Of a stretch of DNA of 64,000 bases, positions 53,386-62,696 are shown piece after piece (within the stretch, counting starts at the first letter, position 1; the number at the start of each line of letters is the position of its first letter). The notes under the pieces were generated by a model. It had not been told where the DNA came from and did no database searches. It saw only the letters and a program-made list of their open reading frames with translations. The translations under genes and the position numbers were made by a program. Source of the DNA: Sporosarcina psychrophila (GTDB lineage Bacteria; Bacillota; Bacilli; Bacillales_A; Planococcaceae); contig NZ_CP014616.1 in NCBI RefSeq assembly GCF_001590685.1, positions 1,301,001 to 1,365,000 on the forward strand, in the 5' to 3' direction.

Positions 53386-53482
53386 AAAAGTAAGCAGTCA
53401 TCTGTTTGACCTATTTAGAAAACAGGCGTTTCGCGCTTATGATATAAGGTAAGAAAGTATAAGTTTATCTACATGGATTGGT

Positions 53483-53602
53483 GTCTAGACTTCAGACGCC
53501 AGCCCCTCGAGTCGCTTCAGAATTGATGGTAAAGGCAAATAGCGCCTTTACCATCAATTCCTCTAGCGCTTGTCGGGGCTAAAACGGCGTCTTGCGCTTT
53601 TC
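53483..53602 (+). repeat. Family D palindromic repeat, copy 1
   Basis: Starts GTCTAGACTTCAGACGCCAG and ends GTCTTGCGCTTTTCC. The central hairpin is GGTAAAGGC...GCCTTTACC. The next copy follows directly. This repeat type (GTCTAGACTCCAGCGCCTAG...) is common in Bacillaceae as I recall it. Confidence 0.75.
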
Positions 53603-53607
53603 CTTAC

Positions 53608-53728
53608 GTCTAGACTCCAGCGCCTAGCTCCTCGGGTCACTTCAGTCTTGCTGATAAAGGCAAAGAACGCCTTTATCTTCAAGCCTTTCAGTGCCTGTCG
53701 GAGCTGAACAGGCGCCTTCCGCTTTTGA
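53608..53728 (+). repeat. Family D palindromic repeat, copy 2
   Basis: Starts GTCTAGACTCCAGCGCCTAG and ends GCGCCTTCCGCTTTTG. Its central hairpin GATAAAGGC...GCCTTTATC differs from copy 1 at one position in each arm in a compensatory way. It ends four bases before the stop codon of the HAD phosphatase gene and may act as its terminator. Confidence 0.75.
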
Positions 53729-53731
53729 TAC

Positions 53732-54391
53732 TCAAATTATTTCCCATTCACGTTCTTTAGCTATAGCTTTTAAGCGGGGTTCAGGTCGAACGGCGACTGG
53801 GTTCCCGACAAGTTCTAGAACAGACAAATCGGAAAAACTATCTCCGTAGGCGAAACTATTTTGCCAGTCGATTTCTTTTCCTTGTAGTACTTCTTGAATC
53901 TTCTCGTTTTTTCGAGGACCTTGTATATGATAGATTGGCGTCAGCTTATCGGTTTTGCCCTCCTTCATAGGAATTTCGGTACCAATGATGGTGTCGAACT
54001 GCAACTCCTTTGTGACGGATTGCAAAAGGGACGTGTAAGCACCAGAAACAAGCATTATATGTATATTTTCAGCAGCATGCTCTTTTAAACGCGTGATGAC
54101 TTCAGGATTAAAGCCTTCTCGTACCCGATCGGTCAATTCCCCGAAATAGGTATCTAATTCTGTAATGGACATTTGCCCAAGCGCATTCAAGTAGATTTGC
54201 ATAGAACGTTCTTTCATCTTGGCTTCTGGAACCAGTTTTAATTTGTGTCCAATATAAGGTGGAAGGATGGCCCGATAAAATCGTTTGTAGTTTGGATGAT
54301 GGACGGGGTGGTATCTTAAATGGTTCATTAGTAGTTGAAAAGTTTCATCTGAATACAGTGTTCCATCAAAATCGAATATCGCAACTCGCAT
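53732..54391 (-). CDS. HAD-IB family phosphatase (SerB-like)
   Basis: 219 residues. Motif I FDFDGTLYSDET (Asp8, Asp10) at the N-terminus, motif II MLVSGAYTSLLQ near 113, and motif IV YGDSFSDLSVLE near 182 follow the phosphoserine phosphatase/HAD-IB layout. It could supply the third step of serine synthesis, as no other serB is visible, but HAD-IB enzymes also act on phospholipid-like substrates. ATG has AAAGGGG upstream. Single gene. Confidence 0.85.
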   Translation of the reverse strand: MRVAIFDFDGTLYSDETFQLLMNHLRYHPVHHPNYKRFYRAILPPYIGHKLKLVPEAKMKERSMQIYLNALGQMSITELDTYFGELTDRVREGFNPEVITRLKEHAAENIHIMLVSGAYTSLLQSVTKELQFDTIIGTEIPMKEGKTDKLTPIYHIQGPRKNEKIQEVLQGKEIDWQNSFAYGDSFSDLSVLELVGNPVAVRPEPRLKAIAKEREWEII

Positions 54392-54506
54392 AAAAATCCC
54401 CTTTTTCCTGCTATTTGTAATTAATTCCTTGATTTTATCATACAGCGTTTGTAATGTAGAGGCAATTTGAGGATAATAAGAAGTGAGAGCGAGGAGTTTA
54501 TTAATT

Positions 54507-55415
54507 ATGAAAAAAAATCATAAGAATTCAGCAAGCAGAAAAGAAGATACATCCGTTTATACAGTGAAAGAACCCATGGAGTTATTACCCTTTCTATTGG
54601 AAATGATGTCTAAAAGTAGCCGTAACTCGGTGAAATCTATACTGACACGTGGACAGGTCACGGTGAATGGCAAGATGGTAACGCAACATAATCATCCACT
54701 TCAGGCTGGACAACATGTTGAAATCCTTAAAAACCGAGCGGCGATGAAAGAGGAGACGTTGGTCGGTGTCACTATCTTGCATGAAGATGACGATATCATT
54801 GTTATTAATAAAGAAGCAGGTCTGCTATCAGTCGCTTCAAAAAATCCGGAAGACATGACCGCTTACAGACAGCTAATGGACTATGTAAAAGAAACCAATC
54901 CAAGAAACCGAGTTTATGTCGTTCACCGCCTTGATAGAGATACATCGGGTGTGATGTTGTTCGCGAAAAATGAAGAAGTGAAAAATGGATTGCAAGCTGC
55001 GTGGAATGAAGTCGTGAAAGAACGTACGTATACGGCACTTGTTGAGGGTGCTGTTAGAAAAAAAGAAGGTACGATTTCATCATGGCTTAAGGAAAGTAAA
55101 ACATTCAAAGTATACTCAAATCCAACTGATAATGGTGGGCAACATGCTGTAACACATTACAAAAAGCTCCAGTCGAATAGTAACTACTCGTTACTTGAAG
55201 TTCAACTGGAAACAGGTCGTAAAAATCAGATTCGCGTTCATATGGAAGACATTGGTCACCCAATTGTTGGTGATAAAAAGTACGGATCTAGCGTTAACCC
55301 GATTAAACGGATCGGCCTTCATGCTACGGCATTGGCACTTTTACATCCGCGTACTGGAGAACTCGTCCGTTTCAAAGCGGATGTGCCATCTTCACTAATT
55401 TCGAAGTCAAAATGA
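54507..55415 (+). CDS. RluA family pseudouridine synthase with S4 domain
   Basis: 302 residues. S4 RNA-binding domain about 25-85 (SRNSVKSILTRGQVTVNGKM), then the RluA catalytic domain with Asp in VHRLDRDTSGVMLFAKN. LLEVQLETGRKNQIRVHMED and HPIVGDKKYG are further family blocks. It isomerises uridine to pseudouridine in rRNA or tRNA; the site is unknown. ATG 54507 has GCGAGGAG about ten bases upstream; frame opens at 54483. Confidence 0.92.
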   Translation: MKKNHKNSASRKEDTSVYTVKEPMELLPFLLEMMSKSSRNSVKSILTRGQVTVNGKMVTQHNHPLQAGQHVEILKNRAAMKEETLVGVTILHEDDDIIVINKEAGLLSVASKNPEDMTAYRQLMDYVKETNPRNRVYVVHRLDRDTSGVMLFAKNEEVKNGLQAAWNEVVKERTYTALVEGAVRKKEGTISSWLKESKTFKVYSNPTDNGGQHAVTHYKKLQSNSNYSLLEVQLETGRKNQIRVHMEDIGHPIVGDKKYGSSVNPIKRIGLHATALALLHPRTGELVRFKADVPSSLISKSK

Positions 55416-55430
55416 TCGGTTGGTGTGTTC

Positions 55431-56216
55431 ATGAAAATTATATCTTATGATGATTTACAACAAGCTGAGATGGTTCTTTCATTTGGTAAGCAAAAATTGA
55501 CTGTTTCCGTCTTTATGATAGACGGGTTATTAATTGATACTGGACCAGCTAAAATGAAAGCAAAACTCATACCTTTGTTTGAGCAGTGGGATATAACTAA
55601 AGTGATCTTAACGCACCACCACGAAGATCATACGGGATTGGCATATTGGCTTCAAGAAAATACGGAATTCCCGATTTACATTCATGAATCGGGAATTAAA
55701 GACTGTGAAAATCGTACAAAGTTGCCTTTTTATCGTAAAGTTTTTTGGGGAGATAGAGAACCGTTCCAACCGATTGAATTGAATGACACGATTACAACAG
55801 ATAACTACAATTGGGATGTCATTCATACACCTGGTCACGCACATGATCATGTTGCGTTGTTTAATCAGGAAAAAGGTTGGATGTTTGGCGGTGATCTGTA
55901 TATACAACCGACTCCGAAAAGTTTGTTTGCCTTTGAATCTGTTCCGGAAATTATTACATCATTAAAGAAAATATTGACGTATGATTTTGAAACGTATATT
56001 TGCTCCCATGCAGGGGTAAAAGTTAGAGGTAGACAGGCGATTGAGAAAAAGTTGGATTATTTGGAGGGCGTACAACAAGAAGTTCAATCGCTCAATAATC
56101 AAGGAATGACTTCGCATGCAATAAGAAAAAAACTATTTCCCAAAAGTCATCCGATGCATTACTTATCCTTCTTTGAAAATTCACCAAAACATATCGTCAA
56201 CTCGATTTTAAAATGA
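55431..56216 (+). CDS. MBL fold metallo-hydrolase
   Basis: 261 residues with the metallo-beta-lactamase zinc motif THHHEDHTG (about 63-71), a further ligand in HTPGHAHDH, and CSHAGVK near the end. Substrate unknown; similar to Bacillus YobT-type hydrolases. ATG 55431 is preferred over GTG 55425; the ribosome binding site is weak (GGTTGGTG). It begins 15 bases after the RluA gene and is probably co-transcribed. Confidence 0.88.
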   Translation: MKIISYDDLQQAEMVLSFGKQKLTVSVFMIDGLLIDTGPAKMKAKLIPLFEQWDITKVILTHHHEDHTGLAYWLQENTEFPIYIHESGIKDCENRTKLPFYRKVFWGDREPFQPIELNDTITTDNYNWDVIHTPGHAHDHVALFNQEKGWMFGGDLYIQPTPKSLFAFESVPEIITSLKKILTYDFETYICSHAGVKVRGRQAIEKKLDYLEGVQQEVQSLNNQGMTSHAIRKKLFPKSHPMHYLSFFENSPKHIVNSILK

Positions 56217-56248
56217 CTTGCAGGCATTGCAATTATTGGGTGTTAATA

Positions 56249-56294
56249 AAAAAATCAGGTGCATACTAGAATTCTAGTGTGCACCTGGTTTTTT
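56249..56294. terminator. Bidirectional terminator between convergent genes
   Basis: CAGGTGCATACTAG pairs with CTAGTGTGCACCTG (one mismatch), with A and T tracts on both sides. Confidence 0.9.
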
Positions 56295-56297
56295 TGA

Positions 56298-56948
56298 TTA
56301 TTGAAGCGTGTTATTTGGCATTCCGGGTTGACCTTGTGAAGAGGCGAACGAATTCAATAATTGTTGCATATCTTGTGCGGCAAGCTGTGGCACTTGGTAA
56401 TAATGATGTTTGTTTTGGTAAATCGCCAGTTCATAAGCCATTTCTATACAGTTAGGTACAGAGTCAGCAAGTACGCGACGAACAACGGGGTTACATGTTT
56501 CGGTTGCAGCCATCGTTTTCATCGATGCTCCAGCCTTTGCGGAGCCTAGTAAAAAGCCTGAAATGATTTCATCCGATATGTCTGCCACGGACTGCATCGG
56601 TTTTTTCGGTTGAGACGGTTTCATACCATATACGAAGTCATTACCTTGTTTCATCTCATACCTTCCTGTAGGATGCGATGGATTTTGTCCAGTTTTGAAA
56701 CATTCAACTGTAATGTTATATTCATCTAAAGCAAAGCGGTATTGGCGATCCAAAATGTCAAGTAACTCGGGATCTTTCACATGTGTTCGTAATAGCATTG
56801 CTTGGTTCAGACATGCGACAGTCCCAGATAATGCCTCGTGGACGTCAAATAATTCATGACCACCATGATTCAACTGTTGCGGAACGCTTCCCGTATGCAT
56901 GTTTTCGTGAGTTTGATCGTTCGATTGACCGAATGGATTTTGCGTCAC
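56298..56948 (-). CDS. CotF family spore coat protein
   Basis: 216 residues. After an N/Q/H-rich start (TQNPFGQSNDQTHENMHTGS) comes HELFDVHEALSGTVACLNQA, then DILDRQYRFALDEYNITVEC; this helical layout is that of CotF-type coat proteins. The second half (KPMQSVADISDEIISGFLLG, NPVVRRVLADSVPNCIEMAY) repeats it. Start GTG 56948 follows AAAGGAGG. Expression by a sporulation sigma factor is likely, but no clear SigE/SigK box was found. Confidence 0.88.
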   Translation of the reverse strand: MTQNPFGQSNDQTHENMHTGSVPQQLNHGGHELFDVHEALSGTVACLNQAMLLRTHVKDPELLDILDRQYRFALDEYNITVECFKTGQNPSHPTGRYEMKQGNDFVYGMKPSQPKKPMQSVADISDEIISGFLLGSAKAGASMKTMAATETCNPVVRRVLADSVPNCIEMAYELAIYQNKHHYYQVPQLAAQDMQQLLNSFASSQGQPGMPNNTLQ

Positions 56949-57119
56949 TGTATAAATTCCTCCTTTATGGTTGTTGATTTTCATCAACCATAGTATGGAT
57001 GATCGTGTGAAAACTATGCGTGGAAATTGTGAAATGAAAACAATATAAGCATAATCTCCTTCTAACTAAAATAGTCTAGAGTAGAGGACATTTTTATTTA
57101 TGAAAGGCAGATGATAGGT

Positions 57120-58406
57120 ATGCAGATTCATGTGGTTCAAAATGGTCAAAGTTTATATGGAATTGCCCAAGCTTATGGCATCAATTATCAAGAAATTGCA
57201 CAAGCAAATGAACTACCAGATCCATCACGTATCGTTGTAGGCCAAGCGTTAGTTATACCAATTACAGGCAGCTATCACTGGGTTCAGCCAGGTCAGTCGC
57301 TTTATGTCATCGCACAAATGTACGGTTTGACAGTCAATGAGCTCGCAACAATTAATCGACTATCTCCATCCCAGAACTTACGTGTGGGACAACGTCTTTA
57401 CATTCCAGCACGACCGAAAAAAACGGCTGAGTCATTACTCTATGTGGAGCCAAGGACTCCAGTAACCGAAGTAATGATTGATGAAGTTAGACAAAGAGTC
57501 GATGCACTAACGTACTTAGCCATGTTCAGTTACGAAGCGCAGCGGGATGGGTCATTGAAAGCACCTTCGATTGATGATATACCGAATATAGCGAGTGCTG
57601 CAGGGGCGGCGAATGCACTTGTAGTAAGTAATTTGGAGAACTTTGCATTTAATGCAGATCTTGCTCATGTATTATTTACGGATCAGGCAGCACAAAATCG
57701 GTTGTTCGGCAATCTCATTCAAGTGGCTAATGAAATTGGTTATAAGGACATACATTTTGATTTTGAGTTATTACATCCAGAAGATCGTGAACTTTATAAT
57801 AGTTTTCTGCGAAATGCAAGAGATCGATTCCATCAAGCCGGTTTCACAATTTCGACCGCACTTGCACCCATGACAAGTGATGTTAGAACTGGGATTTACG
57901 GGGCACATGACTATCGTGCGCATGGAGAGATTGTGGATTTTGTTTCTCTTATGACGTATGAGTGGGGCTACACATACAGCGACCCGCAAGCTGTCAGTCC
58001 AATAGGTCCTGTTCGGAATGTAGTCGAGTATGCTGTCAGTCAAATTCCGAGCGAGAAAATATTCTTGGGCCAAAATCTATACGGTTATGATTGGTCTACA
58101 CCATATCCGAGTCAAGGTGGATCTGCTGCCAGAGCGATAAGCCCTCAACAGGCAATTTTGATTGCGACAGATCGAGAAGTTGATATCGAATACGACTATG
58201 TAGCGCAGGCACCCAATTTCGAGTACACGGATGATACAGGAGTACGTCATGTAGTTTGGTTTGAAGATGCACGTAGTATTCAAGCTAAATTTGACTTGAT
58301 CAAACAGTTCAACTTACGCGGGATTATGTATTGGAAACTTGGTTTAGCTTTTCCACAAAACTGGTTGCTGTTGGAAGACAATTTCGCCATACGAAAAATT
58401 ACTTAA
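57120..58406 (+). CDS. LysM-GH18 spore cortex/peptidoglycan hydrolase (YaaH/SleL-like)
   Basis: 428 residues: LysM 1 (about 3-46, HVVQNGQSLYGIAQAYGINY), LysM 2 (about 52-96, HWVQPGQSLYVIAQMYGLTV) and a GH18 barrel (about 105-428). The catalytic Glu216 is in IHFDFELLHPEDRELY, which is close to the YaaH/SleL active-site stretch. SleL-type enzymes release sugars from cortex fragments during germination. ATG 57111 and 57120 are both possible; the later one starts the LysM directly. Single gene with terminator, convergent with nothing. Confidence 0.92.
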   Translation: MQIHVVQNGQSLYGIAQAYGINYQEIAQANELPDPSRIVVGQALVIPITGSYHWVQPGQSLYVIAQMYGLTVNELATINRLSPSQNLRVGQRLYIPARPKKTAESLLYVEPRTPVTEVMIDEVRQRVDALTYLAMFSYEAQRDGSLKAPSIDDIPNIASAAGAANALVVSNLENFAFNADLAHVLFTDQAAQNRLFGNLIQVANEIGYKDIHFDFELLHPEDRELYNSFLRNARDRFHQAGFTISTALAPMTSDVRTGIYGAHDYRAHGEIVDFVSLMTYEWGYTYSDPQAVSPIGPVRNVVEYAVSQIPSEKIFLGQNLYGYDWSTPYPSQGGSAARAISPQQAILIATDREVDIEYDYVAQAPNFEYTDDTGVRHVVWFEDARSIQAKFDLIKQFNLRGIMYWKLGLAFPQNWLLLEDNFAIRKIT

Positions 58407-58412
58407 AAAAAA

Positions 58413-58447
58413 GAACCGCTGTGCTTAAGCACTCGCGGTTCATTTTT
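58413..58447. terminator. Rho-independent terminator
   Basis: GAACCGC, inner GTGCTTAAGCAC, GCGGTTC, then CATTTTTT. The A run before it could serve the small minus-strand gene as well. Confidence 0.88.
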
Positions 58448-58456
58448 TAAGATTAA

Positions 58457-58597
58457 TTACTCTTTATTGATATAATTGATGAAACTCGTCAGAAACTCTA
58501 CATCCGGATTGAAAAGTAAAACAGGTAGGAAAACGAAAGTCATTAATAGCATTACGTTCGCACCGATAAATGTACGGAGAATCTTTTTAAATTTCAT
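58457..58597 (-). CDS. 46-residue single-span membrane protein
   Basis: ATG 58597 has GAAGG eight bases upstream (AGGAGAAAG further up). The product is a basic start (MKFKKILRTFIG), one hydrophobic helix (ANVMLLMTFVFLPVLLF) and an acidic tail. It ends at the shared terminator. I recall no family; the arrangement supports a real small protein. Confidence 0.55.
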   Translation of the reverse strand: MKFKKILRTFIGANVMLLMTFVFLPVLLFNPDVEFLTSFINYINKE

Positions 58598-58791
58598 TGT
58601 CCTAACCTTCTTTCTCCTAGTTGTAATTTTCTAATAGCTATTGACAGCTACACTGATAAGTATATGCTTCATCAATCGTTATTTGAATAACTAAATAATA
58701 CTCTCTCTTCGGAAAAAAGTAAATAATTTTATTTTCCATACATAAATAGGACATAATGTTGTATAATTACTTATTCGACACTAGAAAAAAG

Positions 58792-58820
58792 TTGTATATA
58801 TTCATTTTTTCAGCGATAAT
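58792..58820 (+). promoter_or_regulatory. SigA promoter of gdhA
   Basis: TTGTAT (58792-58797), 17-base spacer, GATAAT (58815-58820). The transcript would have a leader of about 95 bases; nothing structured was recognised in it. Confidence 0.6.
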
Positions 58821-58918
58821 ACTAAAAATGGTAACATGAGTTTGAACTATCATTTAGTAGTGGAAGTAGGGATTTAATAGCTTCCACCTTTAACTTAAAG
58901 CAAGAAAGGGATGAGTGA

Positions 58919-60304
<1,386 letters not shown>

Positions 60305-60321
60305 GCTTATGACAGTCCCAT

Positions 60322-60362
60322 AAAAAGAGTACACAAGCTGAAAATTGTGTACTCTTTTTTAT
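60322..60362 (+). terminator. Rho-independent terminator of gdhA
   Basis: AAAAGAGTACACAA pairs perfectly with TTGTGTACTCTTTT, followed by TT. Confidence 0.92.
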
Positions 60363-60386
60363 TTCGGAAAAATTTCAACAAAACTA

Positions 60387-60414
60387 TTGTGTAAAATTGA
60401 AAATATGTTATTAT
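60387..60414 (+). promoter_or_regulatory. Probable SigA promoter of argG
   Basis: TTGTGT (60387-60392), 16-base spacer, TATTAT (60409-60414). Confidence 0.55.
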
Positions 60415-60427
60415 AAAAATACGAAGT

Positions 60428-60445
60428 GTTGCATAAATATACAAC
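60428..60445. promoter_or_regulatory. Probable arginine repressor (ARG box) operator
   Basis: GTTGCATAAATATACAAC is an 18-bp AT-centred near-palindrome resembling Bacillus ARG boxes, immediately downstream of the argG -10 box. Assignment rests on position and shape. Confidence 0.45.
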
Positions 60446-60475
60446 TAGATGAATGAATGGAAGGGGATTTTAATT

Positions 60476-61684
60476 ATGAGTAAGAAAAAAGTAGTTTTAG
60501 CATATTCAGGTGGACTAGATACATCTGTGGCAGTACAGTGGCTAACAGAACAAGGATATGATGTAGTTGCAGTTTGTCTTGATGTCGGAGAAGGAAAAGA
60601 CTTGGACTTCATCCAGGCGAAAGCGTTGCAGGTTGGAGCTGTAAATAGTTATGTCATTGATGCGAAAGAGGAATTCGCACAGGAGTATGCGTTGCTCTCA
60701 CTCCAAGCTCAAACTTATTATGAAAACAAATATCCACTTGTATCGGCACTATCACGTCCGCTTATTTCGAAAAAACTTGTTGAAGTGGCTCATAAAGAAA
60801 ATGCTACTGCAGTTGCACACGGCTGTACTGGAAAAGGGAATGACCAAGTACGTTTCGAAGTGGCAATTAAAGCATTGGATCCATCATTGGAAGTTATTGC
60901 CCCTGTCCGTGAGTGGAGTTGGTCGCGTGAAGAAGAAATTGCTTACGCAAAAGAGAAGAATATCCCGATTCCAATCGATTTAGAAAGCCCATATTCCGTT
61001 GATCAAAACTTATGGGGACGTGCTAATGAGTGTGGAATTTTGGAAGATCCTTGGGCAGCACCACCTGAAGATGCATTTGGTCTTACAGTTTCAATTGAAA
61101 ATGCACCAGATACGTCTGATGTTATTGAAATTGATTTTGTAAAAGGTGTGCCTGTCAGTATTGACGGTCAGCAATATCCACTCAGTGAACTGATTCTAAA
61201 ACTAAATGATATTGGTGGGAAGCACGGAGTAGGAAGAATTGACCATGTAGAAAACCGTCTTGTTGGTATCAAATCACGTGAAGTGTATGAATGTCCAGGA
61301 GCAATTATATTGTTGAAATCACATAAGGAATTAGAAGATCTGACACTTGTTAAAGAGTTGGCTCATTTCAAACCAATTATTTCACAAAAGTTGAGTGAAT
61401 TAATTTATAATGGCTTGTGGTTCTCACCACTGAGAGATGCATTAGAAGCGTTCATCAAAGAAACACAGCAATACGTTAATGGAACAGTGCGTGTGAAGTT
61501 GTTCAAGGGTCATGCAATTGTAGAAGGCAGAAAGTCAGCTAATTCACTTTATGACATGAATCTTGCAACGTATACGTCTGATGACTCCTTTGACCAATCT
61601 GCAGCGGTTGGGTTCATCAAGCTTTGGGGATTACCTACAGAAGTTCACAGCATGGTAAACAAGAAGCAAACAGTGAAAAATTAA
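60476..61684 (+). CDS. argG: Argininosuccinate synthase
   Basis: 402 residues. It joins citrulline and aspartate with ATP in arginine synthesis. [14 protein letters not shown] is the N-type ATP pyrophosphatase P-loop; [25 protein letters not shown] and [15 protein letters not shown] are further family blocks. Length is normal. ATG 60476 follows AAGGGG; frame opens at 60449. argH, usually next, is absent; repeat DNA starts 13 bases after the stop codon. Confidence 0.96.
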   Translation: MSKKKVVLAYSGGLDTSVAVQWLTEQGYDVVAVCLDVGEGKDLDFIQAKALQVGAVNSYVIDAKEEFAQEYALLSLQAQTYYENKYPLVSALSRPLISKKLVEVAHKENATAVAHGCTGKGNDQVRFEVAIKALDPSLEVIAPVREWSWSREEEIAYAKEKNIPIPIDLESPYSVDQNLWGRANECGILEDPWAAPPEDAFGLTVSIENAPDTSDVIEIDFVKGVPVSIDGQQYPLSELILKLNDIGGKHGVGRIDHVENRLVGIKSREVYECPGAIILLKSHKELEDLTLVKELAHFKPIISQKLSELIYNGLWFSPLRDALEAFIKETQQYVNGTVRVKLFKGHAIVEGRKSANSLYDMNLATYTSDDSFDQSAAVGFIKLWGLPTEVHSMVNKKQTVKN

Positions 61685-61696
61685 GCACTATCCATT

Positions 61697-62456
61697 CATG
61701 TCTGTTGATTAACCAAAGTAACCAGTGAGTAACATGATCACCTACTGGAAGCTATGTGTATAGTTGACTTTGAGTTACTTTGGATAGAATGACTTCTATA
61801 TGATTACCGAGATGTCTGAATATGTAGGGATGCGACTTTGTCGCATCCCTACATATTTTTTCGGTGATCGTATGGTGGTCCTTCATCCGTCGCGCTTCAA
61901 ATGCATTAATACACAGAGTGCTGAAACTTTCTATATATGTTGAATTAAAGAATCCCATTGAATCTGCCGTGGCACTCAATAATAAGAGAGGTGTTATTCG
62001 GGGTGTGGATTGTAGAACGCCTGGCGCTTTGGGAATGCCTCTCGCTGTAAGCCTGGATTAGCGCTTCGCATCCAGTCTTACAGCTTCGGCGACCCCTTTG
62101 CCGCGCCTGCGCTAGGTTGTTCATTATCGAGAGAAATGTGATTTTGAGATGTATATGTCGAGATTGTAAGGTGATTACTAGTTGATACTATATAAATGAA
62201 TCCCATTGAACCGCTACGGCGCTAGGAGATGCCTTCACAAAGCGTCGAAGCGGTATTGGCGGGAATTCTATTTAGTTCTAAGTATTGGGATTTTTTCAGT
62301 GGCCTCCTAAAAACCTTTGTAAAGCGCATATGCCTCACGGTAAATATGTCGTGATAATTTCGCCGAAAGCGGATCGAAAATGATCCAGTGAAAATGGATT
62401 TTTCCAGGCCCTACTCACCAGTATTTTATGCAAACAAATGGTTAATGACAGACGTG
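61697..62456 (-). repeat. Family B structured repeat, copy B5, with a family A copy nested in it
   Basis: Ends CATGTCTGTTGATTAACCA and TGGTTAATGACAGACGTG. Flanked by a perfect 9-bp duplication CTATCCATT (61688-61696 and 62457-62465). Contains one TATGTAGGGATGCGAC hairpin (about 61820-61854). Family B sequence is interrupted at CTTTCTATA (61930) by family A and resumes at about 62332 with CTCACGGTAAATATGTCGTG. Confidence 0.88.
61932..62334 (+). repeat. Family A copy nested in family B (A5), right end lost
   Basis: Starts TATATATGTTGAATTAAAGA and follows the long copies up to GATTACTAGTTGATACTA. It then jumps to a second, short-form start (GAATCCCATTGAACCGCTAC) and finally reaches AAAGCGCATATGCC. 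The right terminal CAACATATATA is missing, so insertion was followed by deletion. Confidence 0.75.
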
Positions 62457-62465
62457 CTATCCATT

Positions 62466-62504
62466 CAAAGAACCATCTACTTTTTAAAGGTAGATGGTTC
62501 TTTG
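62466..62504 (+). terminator. Terminator, probably of argG, displaced by repeats
   Basis: CAAAGAACCATCTAC pairs perfectly with GTAGATGGTTCTTTG. It begins immediately after the right copy of the B5 target duplication. Without the inserted DNA it would lie about 13 bases after the argG stop codon. Confidence 0.8.
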
Positions 62505-62696
62505 AGCTGTATGATTCTTTGGGTGTAGAGAGGGGACTAGTCGGATATCATCAATTGCTCTGAAAAGGTGAATTCTTCCAACTTATTTTTGAGTAAAGAC
62601 ATAGACTGTGATAGTATGAAAAAATGTGAATATGAAAAAACTTCAACTTTAGCAAAACATTTCTAGTTCACGATTCGAATTTAGGAGGAGAATAGT

